A DNA stretch of 34,730 bases from a virus. Shown piece after piece: positions 22,690 through 29,979 of this stretch. The notes beneath the pieces are model-generated. The model ran no database searches. It was not told where the DNA came from and worked only from the letters and a program-made list of their open reading frames with translations. How positions within the stretch are numbered: the stretch's first letter is position 1; the number at the start of each line of letters is the position of its first letter. Made by a program: the position numbers and the translations under genes. The stretch is from IMG/VR virus record IMGVR_UViG_3300028196_000042, positions 1 through 34,730 of that record; one strand, given 5' to 3'.

Positions 22690-24344
22690 TAATTATAATC
22701 CCACATATATGAAGTATCACCATACTCACCAACTGATGCATTAGACCAACGATCACCTTGAGCATCAACAAAGGTATCATCACCCATACCATCATCCATA
22801 AAACCAAAAGGAGCCATGTCTTGTTCTATCTGATTACGTTGTTCGTCATAGATTCTTTTTCTGACATCATTATCTGTCATCTCTTTGAAGTAATCTTGAA
22901 CGACCAACCATGAAAAAATTACAAGACACATCGCAAGATCATCATTACAACCATCTTCTGCTTCAAAGGAACCAGTCTTTTGAATGAAGGTTGTCAATTC
23001 ACTTATAACATCATAATCACTTATAATTAATTTATCATCTTCAATAATAGTCTTTAAATTAGAGCATCCAATCTTTTTGACAGTTTTGGACATCTTAACA
23101 CCAAGTTGGGATTTCTTTCCTGAAAAACCTTGCCCAACTAATTGCCCTGCTCTGCCCCTCATTGAACACATCAATAAATTTTCATATTCTAAATCATACT
23201 GGAGTATGCTTGATACCTGCTCTCCGATATCATTAACTTCAACAAGAATAAATGACTTATTATATGCTCTTCCTACCTTGTCTATAATTGATGGGAAAAG
23301 CATTGGCTTTATCTCATTATTCCTATATTTTGCCACTACTGTATATGGAAATGTTGTTATATCAAAAACAACGAATGCCGAATAATCCTTACCAGTTCCT
23401 CTGGCAACATCAACAGTAATCATATAATTTCTATTTTCCTTTGGTTGCTCATAGACATCCAATCCTTTATTTCTAGATATTGGATCAGTGTAAACCATTG
23501 ACCTTAACTTAGAAGGTGTAATCAAAGTATCAACGGAACCTAAGAACTCACATTCAAATTCTTGTGTAAACTGCCTTTGTGATGTATTCCTTATGGTCTC
23601 ATCTTTCCATGCGGTGTCCCTCCCCGGAACGGCACTCCAATGAACTTCCAATGGAATATATCCATTCTTTTTCCTTTCAGCATCATGCCAAAGTTTATAA
23701 AACATATTCATCCCATTGGGAGTTGATATGATAATAACTTTAGTAGTTTTACCTGATGAAATAGTTGGATATACAGAGGAGAAAAATTGTTCTGCAATGT
23801 GATTTGGGATGAATGCAAATTCGTCCAAGAAAATAATATTAAATGAATTACCACGAACAGCAGAACTTGATGTAGATGCTGCTATAATCTTACTTCCATT
23901 TTCTAATTCTAAAGAACCTTTATTCCAAGAACCAACACCTTGCTGCAACCACTTGGGTAAATTTTCATATGATAATTGCAATCTTCCTAGAAGTTCTCTA
24001 GCAGTTTCTGCTTTGTTTGCTAGAATAGCAATTCTAATATTATCATTAAATAAAGCATAATGAAGCAAATATGAAATGACCGTAGTTGACTTGCCAGTCT
24101 GACGAGGTAATTTAGCAATATTAAATCTATTATTATGGAAATTTTCAATTAAATTTTTCTGAAAATCGTACATATCAAAGGGGACCAATCCTTCATCAAG
24201 TGATACAATTTTTATATAGTTAACAGCAAAATAAACAGGGTCTTGCTTACATCTTAAGTACTCTTGTACTTGATCAGTTGTAAACTCTATTTGAACATTT
24301 TCTGCTTTTAGATTGGGATTACCCTTATAATGCTTTTCTGGCAT
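22689..24344 (-). CDS. 17: Terminase large subunit, gp17-like
   Basis: A 551-residue packaging motor. The ATPase domain has Walker A LPRQTGKST at 79-87, Walker B IIFLDEFAF at 170-178 and the coupling motif ISTPNG at 206-211. The RNase H-like nuclease domain has metal ligands at D312 (ITVDVARG), E369 (LVEVNDIG) and D468 or D469 (GCNDDLAM). It cuts concatemers and translocates DNA into the prohead through gp20. T4 gp17 has 610 residues. It starts three bases after the preceding 59-residue ORF. Confidence 0.98.
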   Translation of the reverse strand: MPEKHYKGNPNLKAENVQIEFTTDQVQEYLRCKQDPVYFAVNYIKIVSLDEGLVPFDMYDFQKNLIENFHNNRFNIAKLPRQTGKSTTVISYLLHYALFNDNIRIAILANKAETARELLGRLQLSYENLPKWLQQGVGSWNKGSLELENGSKIIAASTSSSAVRGNSFNIIFLDEFAFIPNHIAEQFFSSVYPTISSGKTTKVIIISTPNGMNMFYKLWHDAERKKNGYIPLEVHWSAVPGRDTAWKDETIRNTSQRQFTQEFECEFLGSVDTLITPSKLRSMVYTDPISRNKGLDVYEQPKENRNYMITVDVARGTGKDYSAFVVFDITTFPYTVVAKYRNNEIKPMLFPSIIDKVGRAYNKSFILVEVNDIGEQVSSILQYDLEYENLLMCSMRGRAGQLVGQGFSGKKSQLGVKMSKTVKKIGCSNLKTIIEDDKLIISDYDVISELTTFIQKTGSFEAEDGCNDDLAMCLVIFSWLVVQDYFKEMTDNDVRKRIYDEQRNQIEQDMAPFGFMDDGMGDDTFVDAQGDRWSNASVGEYGDTSYMWDYN

Positions 24345-24347
24345 AAA

Positions 24348-24527
24348 TTATAAATCTTTGTAGTTCATATTCAATACAGTTTCTTGAAACTTAAAATGTA
24401 ATTTAATATAAGATTTTGCAATATCTTTTATTTGGTCAATATCATTACACATATCAACTTCTCTTGAGAGTTTTTCATATTCAAAAATTTTAGATAGGTT
24501 GCTTAACTCAATTTCATCAGGTTTCAT
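24348..24527 (-). CDS. Small hypothetical protein directly upstream of gp17 (59 aa)
   Basis: A 59-codon ORF with AGGAG 7 bases before the ATG at 24527. It starts MKPDEIELSNLSKIFEYEKL and continues as amphipathic helices (DIDQIKDIAKSYIKLHFKFQE) to a stop three bases before the gp17 ATG. It overlaps the DUF5872-like gene in an ATGA junction. Its position, good ribosome site and tight packing support a real gene. It is too short for gp16, which is identified at 25506-25937. Function unknown; a packaging accessory or RNA-polymerase-binding peptide could be considered, but nothing shows this. Confidence 0.8.
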   Translation of the reverse strand: MKPDEIELSNLSKIFEYEKLSREVDMCNDIDQIKDIAKSYIKLHFKFQETVLNMNYKDL

Positions 24528-25489
24528 TGTGTATCTCCTGTATATAGTAATGGTTTAGTTGGATCTTTAATTGAAGGGTTAAATGAAAGAATTCTTGCAT
24601 CTGGATATAACTTTCTTACTTCAAATGTAACTTCTTCTTTTGTTGGTCTTGAAAATTTTGGAAAAAACATCTGGACAGAAAGCATCTGCCCTCTCCAATT
24701 TAACATTATAGTATAAGTCATGCCACGAGACTGTATTCTTGAATAGTCTTCTTTGACATTTTTTGATTTATTACCCCAATTCTTTGCACCTTTTTTACGG
24801 CATTTAACTAAAGCACCTGATGCATATGCTGAAGGCCATACAGAATAACGTGCTTTTACTTTATGATAGCAAGCATCCTTTTCTTCATTAGTTACATAAT
24901 CTGCTGCAGTGTCAATGTAATCTGTTGCTTTTGTTATTTTTGATTGAACCCAAGCTTTTAATTCACCCTCACCCGTTTTGCCCATCTTTTTTTGAAGACG
25001 ATTTGCTGCACTTTTTAAAGTTTTTAGTTGAGACCTTGCCATCGCAAATTCATGATCTTTTTTATCTTCTTCAGTCATTGCTTCAATATCATAAGTGTCA
25101 AAACCATTATCTGAACTTTTATCTTCATCATCTATTTTTTTATCTTCTATTTTTCCAATTACTTCACCATATGAATCTGTTAATTCAATTTCTTCCGTTG
25201 CAACATTTTTTGCTTTTCCTTTTCTATCAGGATTGGGATCTTTAAGATTCTTTCTACGAAATGCTTTTTTCTCCTCCTCATCAGAAAGTTCTGCCTTCAT
25301 TTTACTAGAACCGCACTTTGGTTTGGTTGTTTGACCTGGTTGCTTCGCACATGGTTTTCCTGCGTACTTTCCACCAAGCTGAACCCAACCAGGGGTGCCA
25401 TCAGAAGAGATACTCTTGCTAAACCAGTCACGCAAAGAACTATCACCACTTTTGTTGGCTTCATATAAAAATTCTGAAAAGTATTTCAT
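24524..25489 (-). CDS. DUF5872-like protein in the packaging cluster (321 aa)
   Basis: A multi-part protein. Residues 13-64 match the DUF5872 pattern: GDSSLRDWFSKS, GWVQLGGKYAGKPCAKQPGQ, TKPKCGSSKM. A linker rich in Lys, Asp and Glu follows (about 65-145), then a helical segment (SQLKTLKSAANRLQKKMGKTG). Next is a second motif with DACYHKVKARYSVWPSAYAS and GALVKCRKKGAKNWG, close to motifs seen in other marine phage proteins. Last is a C-terminal beta-rich domain (YTIMLNWRGQMLSVQMFFPK). Three Cys-containing basic motifs suggest nucleic-acid binding. It sits between gp16 and gp17, so a packaging or head role is likely. No enzymatic residue is evident. Confidence 0.8.
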   Translation of the reverse strand: MKYFSEFLYEANKSGDSSLRDWFSKSISSDGTPGWVQLGGKYAGKPCAKQPGQTTKPKCGSSKMKAELSDEEEKKAFRRKNLKDPNPDRKGKAKNVATEEIELTDSYGEVIGKIEDKKIDDEDKSSDNGFDTYDIEAMTEEDKKDHEFAMARSQLKTLKSAANRLQKKMGKTGEGELKAWVQSKITKATDYIDTAADYVTNEEKDACYHKVKARYSVWPSAYASGALVKCRKKGAKNWGNKSKNVKEDYSRIQSRGMTYTIMLNWRGQMLSVQMFFPKFSRPTKEEVTFEVRKLYPDARILSFNPSIKDPTKPLLYTGDTQ

Positions 25490-25505
25490 TTTTGCAACTT
25501 TTTAA

Positions 25506-25937
25506 CTATTTAGAATCATCTTGATTCTTAATTCCTTGTTTTAATATTTTTTGTAAGTCTGCAGTTGAACCAATAAACATAGTGTTATTTGTAGTAACAT
25601 TTTTTGGTCCTTTAGAATCTTCTTCATCCAATTTTTTCATCTTTTGTTGAAGGTCTAATAATTTATCAGATATATCAGCAACGTTTTTAATTAATTGACC
25701 AGCAACTTCATATGCTCTTGGTGATTCTGATTGCTGTGCTATATCTAGTATTCCATTTATTGCCTCTTGCCCTTTATCAATTAAGTTATATAATTGTGCT
25801 CTAGTATATCCATAATCTTTTTCTGAATCTACACCATCTTCTTTTGGATTGGGTCTTTCTTTTTTTACTACTTCTTTAGATACCTCCGTTGCTTCAATAT
25901 CTAAAGAATCACTTATCGCATCAAAATTATTCATCAT
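25506..25937 (-). CDS. 16: Terminase small subunit, gp16-like
   Basis: A 143-residue protein whose core parallels T4 gp16 (164 aa): DYGYTRAQLYNLIDKGQEAINGILDIAQ (residues 41-68), SESPRAYEVAGQLIKNVADISDKLLDLQQKMK (T4: DSPRHMEVFATLMGQM...), and the C-terminal NNTMFIGSTADLQKIL (T4: NATVFMGSPTELMDEI). The two central helices make the ring that recognises DNA and stimulates gp17. Its ATG overlaps the gp15 stop by four bases. In T4, genes 16 and 17 are adjacent; here a 321-residue protein and a 59-residue ORF intervene. Confidence 0.9.
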   Translation of the reverse strand: MMNNFDAISDSLDIEATEVSKEVVKKERPNPKEDGVDSEKDYGYTRAQLYNLIDKGQEAINGILDIAQQSESPRAYEVAGQLIKNVADISDKLLDLQQKMKKLDEEDSKGPKNVTTNNTMFIGSTADLQKILKQGIKNQDDSK

Positions 25938-26980
25938 ACGTCAGTACCTTTATTGGGACTATAGAATCTCCCATCACCAAAATCAAATGTGTCTTCATCA
26001 AACCCAAAGACATCACCATATTCAATTAGTTCAGTATCAGCAACAGTTATTGCATTAATGAAATCACCATCTTCATGAGTAGACGGTGTAGTATTATTCT
26101 CTCCCCTTCTAACATTCAAACTATTACCAGAAATTTCTTTTATATATAAAACTTCTTGATTTATCTGGATATATGAATCTGCAATTAGTGATACCGAATC
26201 ACTTACATTTATTGTGGTAACTACTTCGTTTATATCGGAACTCAAAGTGGTAGTCTTATCGTTATCATAATCTTTTATTGCTCTGGGTTTTGCAGTATAT
26301 CTTAGTTGCCTTGATGAATTGTTTCTTTGAGTATCAGTATAATAATCAACTTGTACTTTTTTAATGATTGGGCTTACACTATCTGAAATTGGTCCAAACA
26401 TAGAGACTTTGGCAGTGAAATCCAATGTGTAAATTATATTTCTTCTCGTACTATAATCTCCCTCATAGTTATCTACCATTCCAATATTATTTAAAATAAA
26501 AGGTATATCTTTTTTTTCACCTATTGAATCAATCAAATCTACAGTTACATTAAACTGAGGTTGAAACATTGGTAGTATCTGCTCTATAATTTGAAGTATA
26601 TCGTCCTGATACTTTACCATAATGCTAAGTTGTATGCCAATATTATAAGGTGCTGGCATGTAAACTTTTACATTATCACCATTGGATTTATTTGCACGAA
26701 ATGTTTGAACAGTTGATACTTTTCTAGAACTATCATAAGTTAAAGAAGTCATTTCAAATGCCATTCTTGGGTAAGTAATAGCAACTCTATTTCTTGAATC
26801 TGGTTTCTCATCCAATCTTGCAAGAAATTTTTGAGCAGGACCATATGCTATTGGAACCTTCATCAAACTAACATCAACATCGTTTTCATCTTGATGTTTG
26901 ATGTATAAGTTATTAAAAAGAGTTCCAAAAGAAATTATTGTTTTTCTTATAATTTCGTGGTAATAGTACTGACCAAACAT
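25934..26980 (-). CDS. 15: Tail completion / sheath stabiliser protein, gp15-like
   Basis: A 348-residue protein. The first 220 residues match T4 gp15 (272 aa): MFGQYYYHEIIRKTIISFGT, FNNLYIKHQ, KVPIAYGPAQKFLARL, and IMVKYQDDILQIIEQILPMFQPQFN, the strongest block. gp15 caps the tail tube and sheath and binds the neck. The C-terminal third (about 235-320) is an added module: SSDINEVVTTINVSD, YIQINQEVLYIKEISGN, LNVRRGENNTTPSTHEDG. That pattern is known from many cyanophage structural proteins. No late octamer is seen upstream. Confidence 0.93.
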   Translation of the reverse strand: MFGQYYYHEIIRKTIISFGTLFNNLYIKHQDENDVDVSLMKVPIAYGPAQKFLARLDEKPDSRNRVAITYPRMAFEMTSLTYDSSRKVSTVQTFRANKSNGDNVKVYMPAPYNIGIQLSIMVKYQDDILQIIEQILPMFQPQFNVTVDLIDSIGEKKDIPFILNNIGMVDNYEGDYSTRRNIIYTLDFTAKVSMFGPISDSVSPIIKKVQVDYYTDTQRNNSSRQLRYTAKPRAIKDYDNDKTTTLSSDINEVVTTINVSDSVSLIADSYIQINQEVLYIKEISGNSLNVRRGENNTTPSTHEDGDFINAITVADTELIEYGDVFGFDEDTFDFGDGRFYSPNKGTDV

Positions 26981-27012
26981 TTCAAAATATTGTATAGGTA
27001 TTTACTTATTAT

Positions 27013-28401
27013 TTAGAACTCTCCAAATGGGTTAGTTTCTGTAAAGTCAATTATTTTATCTGCCTCTTCTTCAATTGTATAATTTTCGGCAAAGGTATCA
27101 TCAACATCATCTGTTTGTATTGAAAAAACTGTATAAGAACCTGCAGCACCAACAACAGTTTCACCTAAAGCAAAATTACCATTAATTATAGAAACTTTTA
27201 ATTTTCTATTATCATTATTCCAATCTTTAACGTGTGCTTTAGTTCCTGTTTTTTCCCCAGTAACTATTTCATTAAACTCAAATCCACCACTTGAAATTCC
27301 AGCAGGTTCTGCAATTGTTATTTGCGGTGATGTAGTGTATCCGATTCCAGCATCAGTAAATCTAATTGCGGTAACTACTCCAACAGTATTAATAAATGCT
27401 TCTGCTTTTGCTGTTACTGCTGCACCAATAACTGGCGGAATACCTATAGTAACATCTGGTGCAGAAGAATATGCTTGACCACCAGAAGTAATATTTACTG
27501 GGGATAAGGATCCTGAATTTATGATTGCAGTAGCAATAGTTCCAGAACCACTGGATGAAATAAACTTAATTTCTGGTTTCACATCATATCCGTAACCTGG
27601 ATTAGTTATGTAGATTTTACTAACAGAACCTCTGTCTATTACTGCAACTGCAGTTGCAGTAATTCCACCACCAACTGGATTTGAAATATCAACAATTGGA
27701 GACGACTTATACCCACTACCACCATGAATTAAATCTATATTTGATATCGAATAGTCTGGAACTCCAGAAGCAAGTTCGGACATCAGACCAACAGATGCAA
27801 TTGCAGTTGTTGCTCCAGAACCAACCATTTGCATTGTAATCATATAACCAAAATCTTTTATGGAACCATCAACATCATCAATTCCCGTATCAATAATTTC
27901 ATCTTCATATTCAAACAACTCACATCTCAATTCATAAACATATAAATCATTCAACTGATAGAATGGTGTTTTTGTTTCTACATATTTAATCTCGAATAAA
28001 GCATTATCTAGAGGTAAGTAAATCAAGTCTCCTTCTTGGGGACGAGTTTTTACTTTAACATTTTCATCTCTAAATAAACCTAGTTTGGGTGTTATGAAGT
28101 CAGAATATCTTTCTCTTGAAATAACAAAAGTTATTTCATCAGTACTTCTGACCCCAAACTTTGATAGGATATCACCATTACCACCAAAACCATCAAAAGT
28201 AGAAATGTATGCTTCTAATCTAAAACTATCGTCAAATTTAGAAACAATTATTTCTTTAATAATTTTTTCTTCATTAATAATCTTTCTAGGCATATAGAGA
28301 ACATCTTGCCCATACATTGATAACTGTTCGTTTATCAATGACTGGACAAGTCTTTGTTCACTTGGTGAACCTTGTAAGAAATAAGGATTTAAAGGAGTCA
28401 T
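27013..28401 (-). CDS. 14: Neck protein, gp14-like, with repeat extension
   Basis: A 462-residue protein. The N-terminal 175 residues match T4 gp14 (256 aa): LNPYFLQGS, LYMPRKIINEEKII, YISTFDGFGGNGDILSKFG and QEGDLIYLPLDNALFEIKYVE followed by PFYQLND. After that come four copies of a glycine-rich beta unit: GGSGYKSSPIVDIS, NPGYGYDVKPEIKFIS, SGGQAYSSAPDVTIG and DAGIGYTTSPQITIA (about residues 225-370). A C-terminal segment ends in FTETNPFGEF, resembling the end of the T4-type protein. The repeats probably form surface decoration on the neck. AGGTTAAT precedes the ATG, and one base separates it from gp13. Confidence 0.92.
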   Translation of the reverse strand: MTPLNPYFLQGSPSEQRLVQSLINEQLSMYGQDVLYMPRKIINEEKIIKEIIVSKFDDSFRLEAYISTFDGFGGNGDILSKFGVRSTDEITFVISRERYSDFITPKLGLFRDENVKVKTRPQEGDLIYLPLDNALFEIKYVETKTPFYQLNDLYVYELRCELFEYEDEIIDTGIDDVDGSIKDFGYMITMQMVGSGATTAIASVGLMSELASGVPDYSISNIDLIHGGSGYKSSPIVDISNPVGGGITATAVAVIDRGSVSKIYITNPGYGYDVKPEIKFISSSGSGTIATAIINSGSLSPVNITSGGQAYSSAPDVTIGIPPVIGAAVTAKAEAFINTVGVVTAIRFTDAGIGYTTSPQITIAEPAGISSGGFEFNEIVTGEKTGTKAHVKDWNNDNRKLKVSIINGNFALGETVVGAAGSYTVFSIQTDDVDDTFAENYTIEEEADKIIDFTETNPFGEF

Positions 28402-28402
28402 A

Positions 28403-29218
28403 TTAACCTATCATATCTAATGGTGGCATTTCATATTCTGTATGTAACTTCTCTTCAAGAACTGTTATTTCATTTACTGCATCATCATATAGTTGTCTTC
28501 CATTTAAAGTAATTCCACCAGGCAATTGAACACCATTAAATTTAATCATATTCATTCCCCACTGCTTTTTAATTAATGCAGTCGAGTATTTTTTTAACCA
28601 CCAATCATTATAAACCTTTGTAAATTCTAATGGGTTTACAATTCGGAAACAATCTAAAATTAACCATGACTCTTCATGAACACTTGCCCAGTCAATATCT
28701 AAGTACAACCTTCCTTGTTTTTTATTGAATCTTAACTGAACGTCAGGTGTAAGTAATCTTCCAATATCTTCTAAGTGTGTTTTTACCATTGCATAATTTA
28801 ATAAATCTAATGCACCATAGTAATGAAGGTCATTTAAGAATAATTGATATTTCAAATTAAACATATCACCAGAAACAGTACTGGAATCCATTTTAAAAAC
28901 ACCATTAACACCGATTACAGTATCTGGTAGCTTTAAAAAATTAGTTGTCTCGTTATATGATACGGTAGAAACTCCAACTGAAGAAGTTGCTGTTGTAGTC
29001 GTTACACCAGTTCTTATAATTTCCTTTTCTTCTGCAGTAATTTTATGCTTTAAAAAAACTCTCTCCACACCATCATAATGCCTTTCATTATAATATTGAA
29101 GAGCATCGTCTATCAAATCGTCAATTTGATCATCGTCTACATTTACTTCTAAAACTGGTTTACCTAATTGTTTTAGGCAATATTCTTTCAACTCAGACCT
29201 ACTAGATGGCTGGGCCAT
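28403..29218 (-). CDS. 13: Neck protein, gp13-like
   Basis: A 271-residue neck protein. It shows the T4 gp13 pattern: SRSELKEYCLKQLGKPVLEVNVDDDQIDDLIDDALQYYNERHYDG at residues 6-50 (read as consecutive segments), then LPDTVIGVNGVF, LYLDIDW, and YNDWWLKKYSTALIKKQWGMNMIKF near residue 205. gp13 and gp14 join head and tail. T4 gp13 has 309 residues. The ATG at 29218 directly follows the eight-T tract of a terminator. The Shine-Dalgarno AGAGG lies in the 3' arm of that hairpin, 10 bases before the ATG. Confidence 0.93.
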   Translation of the reverse strand: MAQPSSRSELKEYCLKQLGKPVLEVNVDDDQIDDLIDDALQYYNERHYDGVERVFLKHKITAEEKEIIRTGVTTTTATSSVGVSTVSYNETTNFLKLPDTVIGVNGVFKMDSSTVSGDMFNLKYQLFLNDLHYYGALDLLNYAMVKTHLEDIGRLLTPDVQLRFNKKQGRLYLDIDWASVHEESWLILDCFRIVNPLEFTKVYNDWWLKKYSTALIKKQWGMNMIKFNGVQLPGGITLNGRQLYDDAVNEITVLEEKLHTEYEMPPLDMIG

Positions 29219-29250
29219 AAAAAAAATACCTCTAGTTCCCTAGAGGTATT
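29219..29250 (-). terminator. Intrinsic terminator between the DUF7936-like gene and gp13
   Basis: Minus strand: TACCTCTAG, a GGAA tetraloop and CTAGAGGTA form a perfect 9-bp stem (11 with flanking A-T pairs), then eight Ts, then the gp13 ATG. It lies 28 bases past the upstream stop. Confidence 0.88.
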
Positions 29251-29254
29251 TATA
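29247..29254 (-). promoter_or_regulatory. Late promoter (TATAAATA) for gp13, overlapping the terminator
   Basis: A perfect late octamer on the minus strand whose last bases are the first bases of the terminator stem. Using T4 spacing (octamer at -13 to -6), the start would be near 29241, at the end of the hairpin's 5' arm. Confidence 0.8.
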
Positions 29255-29277
29255 ATTATAATTACAAATACAATTTA

Positions 29278-29664
29278 TTACTCACCACCTTCACCAGGTG
29301 TTAATGGTGCTTCATAGACTTCTCCACTATACCATGGAGTATGGAACTCATCTATTTCTTCTTTTATTTGCTCATATATTTTCTTCTCAATTTGTGCATC
29401 AATATGATCTCTATATGTAAAGTCTTCATTTACTACATTTTGAATCCATCCAAGTACAAGTTCTTCCGTTAAGTCGTCATATGATACAAAGTTATTTGGA
29501 TCAACTGTTGCCAACTCAAATGGAGTTGCTCCAGAAAAGTCACCAACAACACCGTCCTCGTTGGTTCCAGTTTTTTTCCAATATGTTTGGACAATAGCAT
29601 TATTATACTGACTATTGTTGACCTTTTTTATGCCATAGACTGACCAAGTATATGTAATGTTCAT
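29278..29664 (-). CDS. DUF7936-like small phage protein (128 aa)
   Basis: A 128-residue protein starting MNITYTWSVYGIKKVNNSQY. An N-terminal beta domain has a Trp-rich strand and KKTGTNEDGVVGDFSGATPF. The middle contains FVSYDDLTEELVLGWIQNVV, a motif common to a small family found in many phages (DUF7936-like, from memory). An acidic helical tail follows (KKIYEQIKEEIDE), ending in a Gly/Pro-rich segment. Probably a virion or assembly-associated protein by location; no enzymatic residues are seen. It is followed by the terminator before gp13. Confidence 0.8.
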   Translation of the reverse strand: MNITYTWSVYGIKKVNNSQYNNAIVQTYWKKTGTNEDGVVGDFSGATPFELATVDPNNFVSYDDLTEELVLGWIQNVVNEDFTYRDHIDAQIEKKIYEQIKEEIDEFHTPWYSGEVYEAPLTPGEGGE

Positions 29665-29698
29665 TGTTTTAGGGGTTATGTACTTGAATTTTTAACTT

Positions 29699-29920
29699 TT
29701 ATTTAAAATTGGGTGTTTCCATTTCACCTTCAGAATTATCAGGATTAGATTCTTCTTCTAATTTAACACCATTGGCAACTAGGTATTCATAAATTCCTGA
29801 TGCTTTTTGGAATGTTTCTTTTTTATCATCAATAATTTGTTGAAGCTCAATGATTTCTTTTGAAAGAGTTCTTTGAGCTTTCACCACTTCTTGTAGGTGC
29901 TTTTTATGATCAATAGACAT
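29699..29920 (-). CDS. Small coiled-coil hypothetical protein (73 aa)
   Basis: A 73-residue protein. About residues 5-45 form a heptad-like helix (VVKAQRTLSKEIIELQQIID, continuing DKKETFQKASGIYEYL), followed by an acidic, flexible tail (NPDNSEGEMETPNFK). It has no cysteines or membrane segment. A late promoter (29950-29957) lies 30 bases upstream of the ATG, which implies late expression and a role in virion assembly, possibly as a chaperone or clamp for the preceding fibre. Family unknown. Confidence 0.8.
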   Translation of the reverse strand: MSIDHKKHLQEVVKAQRTLSKEIIELQQIIDDKKETFQKASGIYEYLVANGVKLEEESNPDNSEGEMETPNFK

Positions 29921-29949
29921 AGTGAAAAATAATAATTATGTTCTCAAGT

Positions 29950-29957
29950 TATTTATA
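29950..29957 (-). promoter_or_regulatory. Late promoter (TATAAATA) for the coiled-coil gene
   Basis: A perfect late octamer on the minus strand, 30 bases before the ATG at 29920 and 22 bases past the stop of the fibre gene. Confidence 0.8.
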
Positions 29958-29979
29958 ACATCAAGTCATGTGAGAATTA

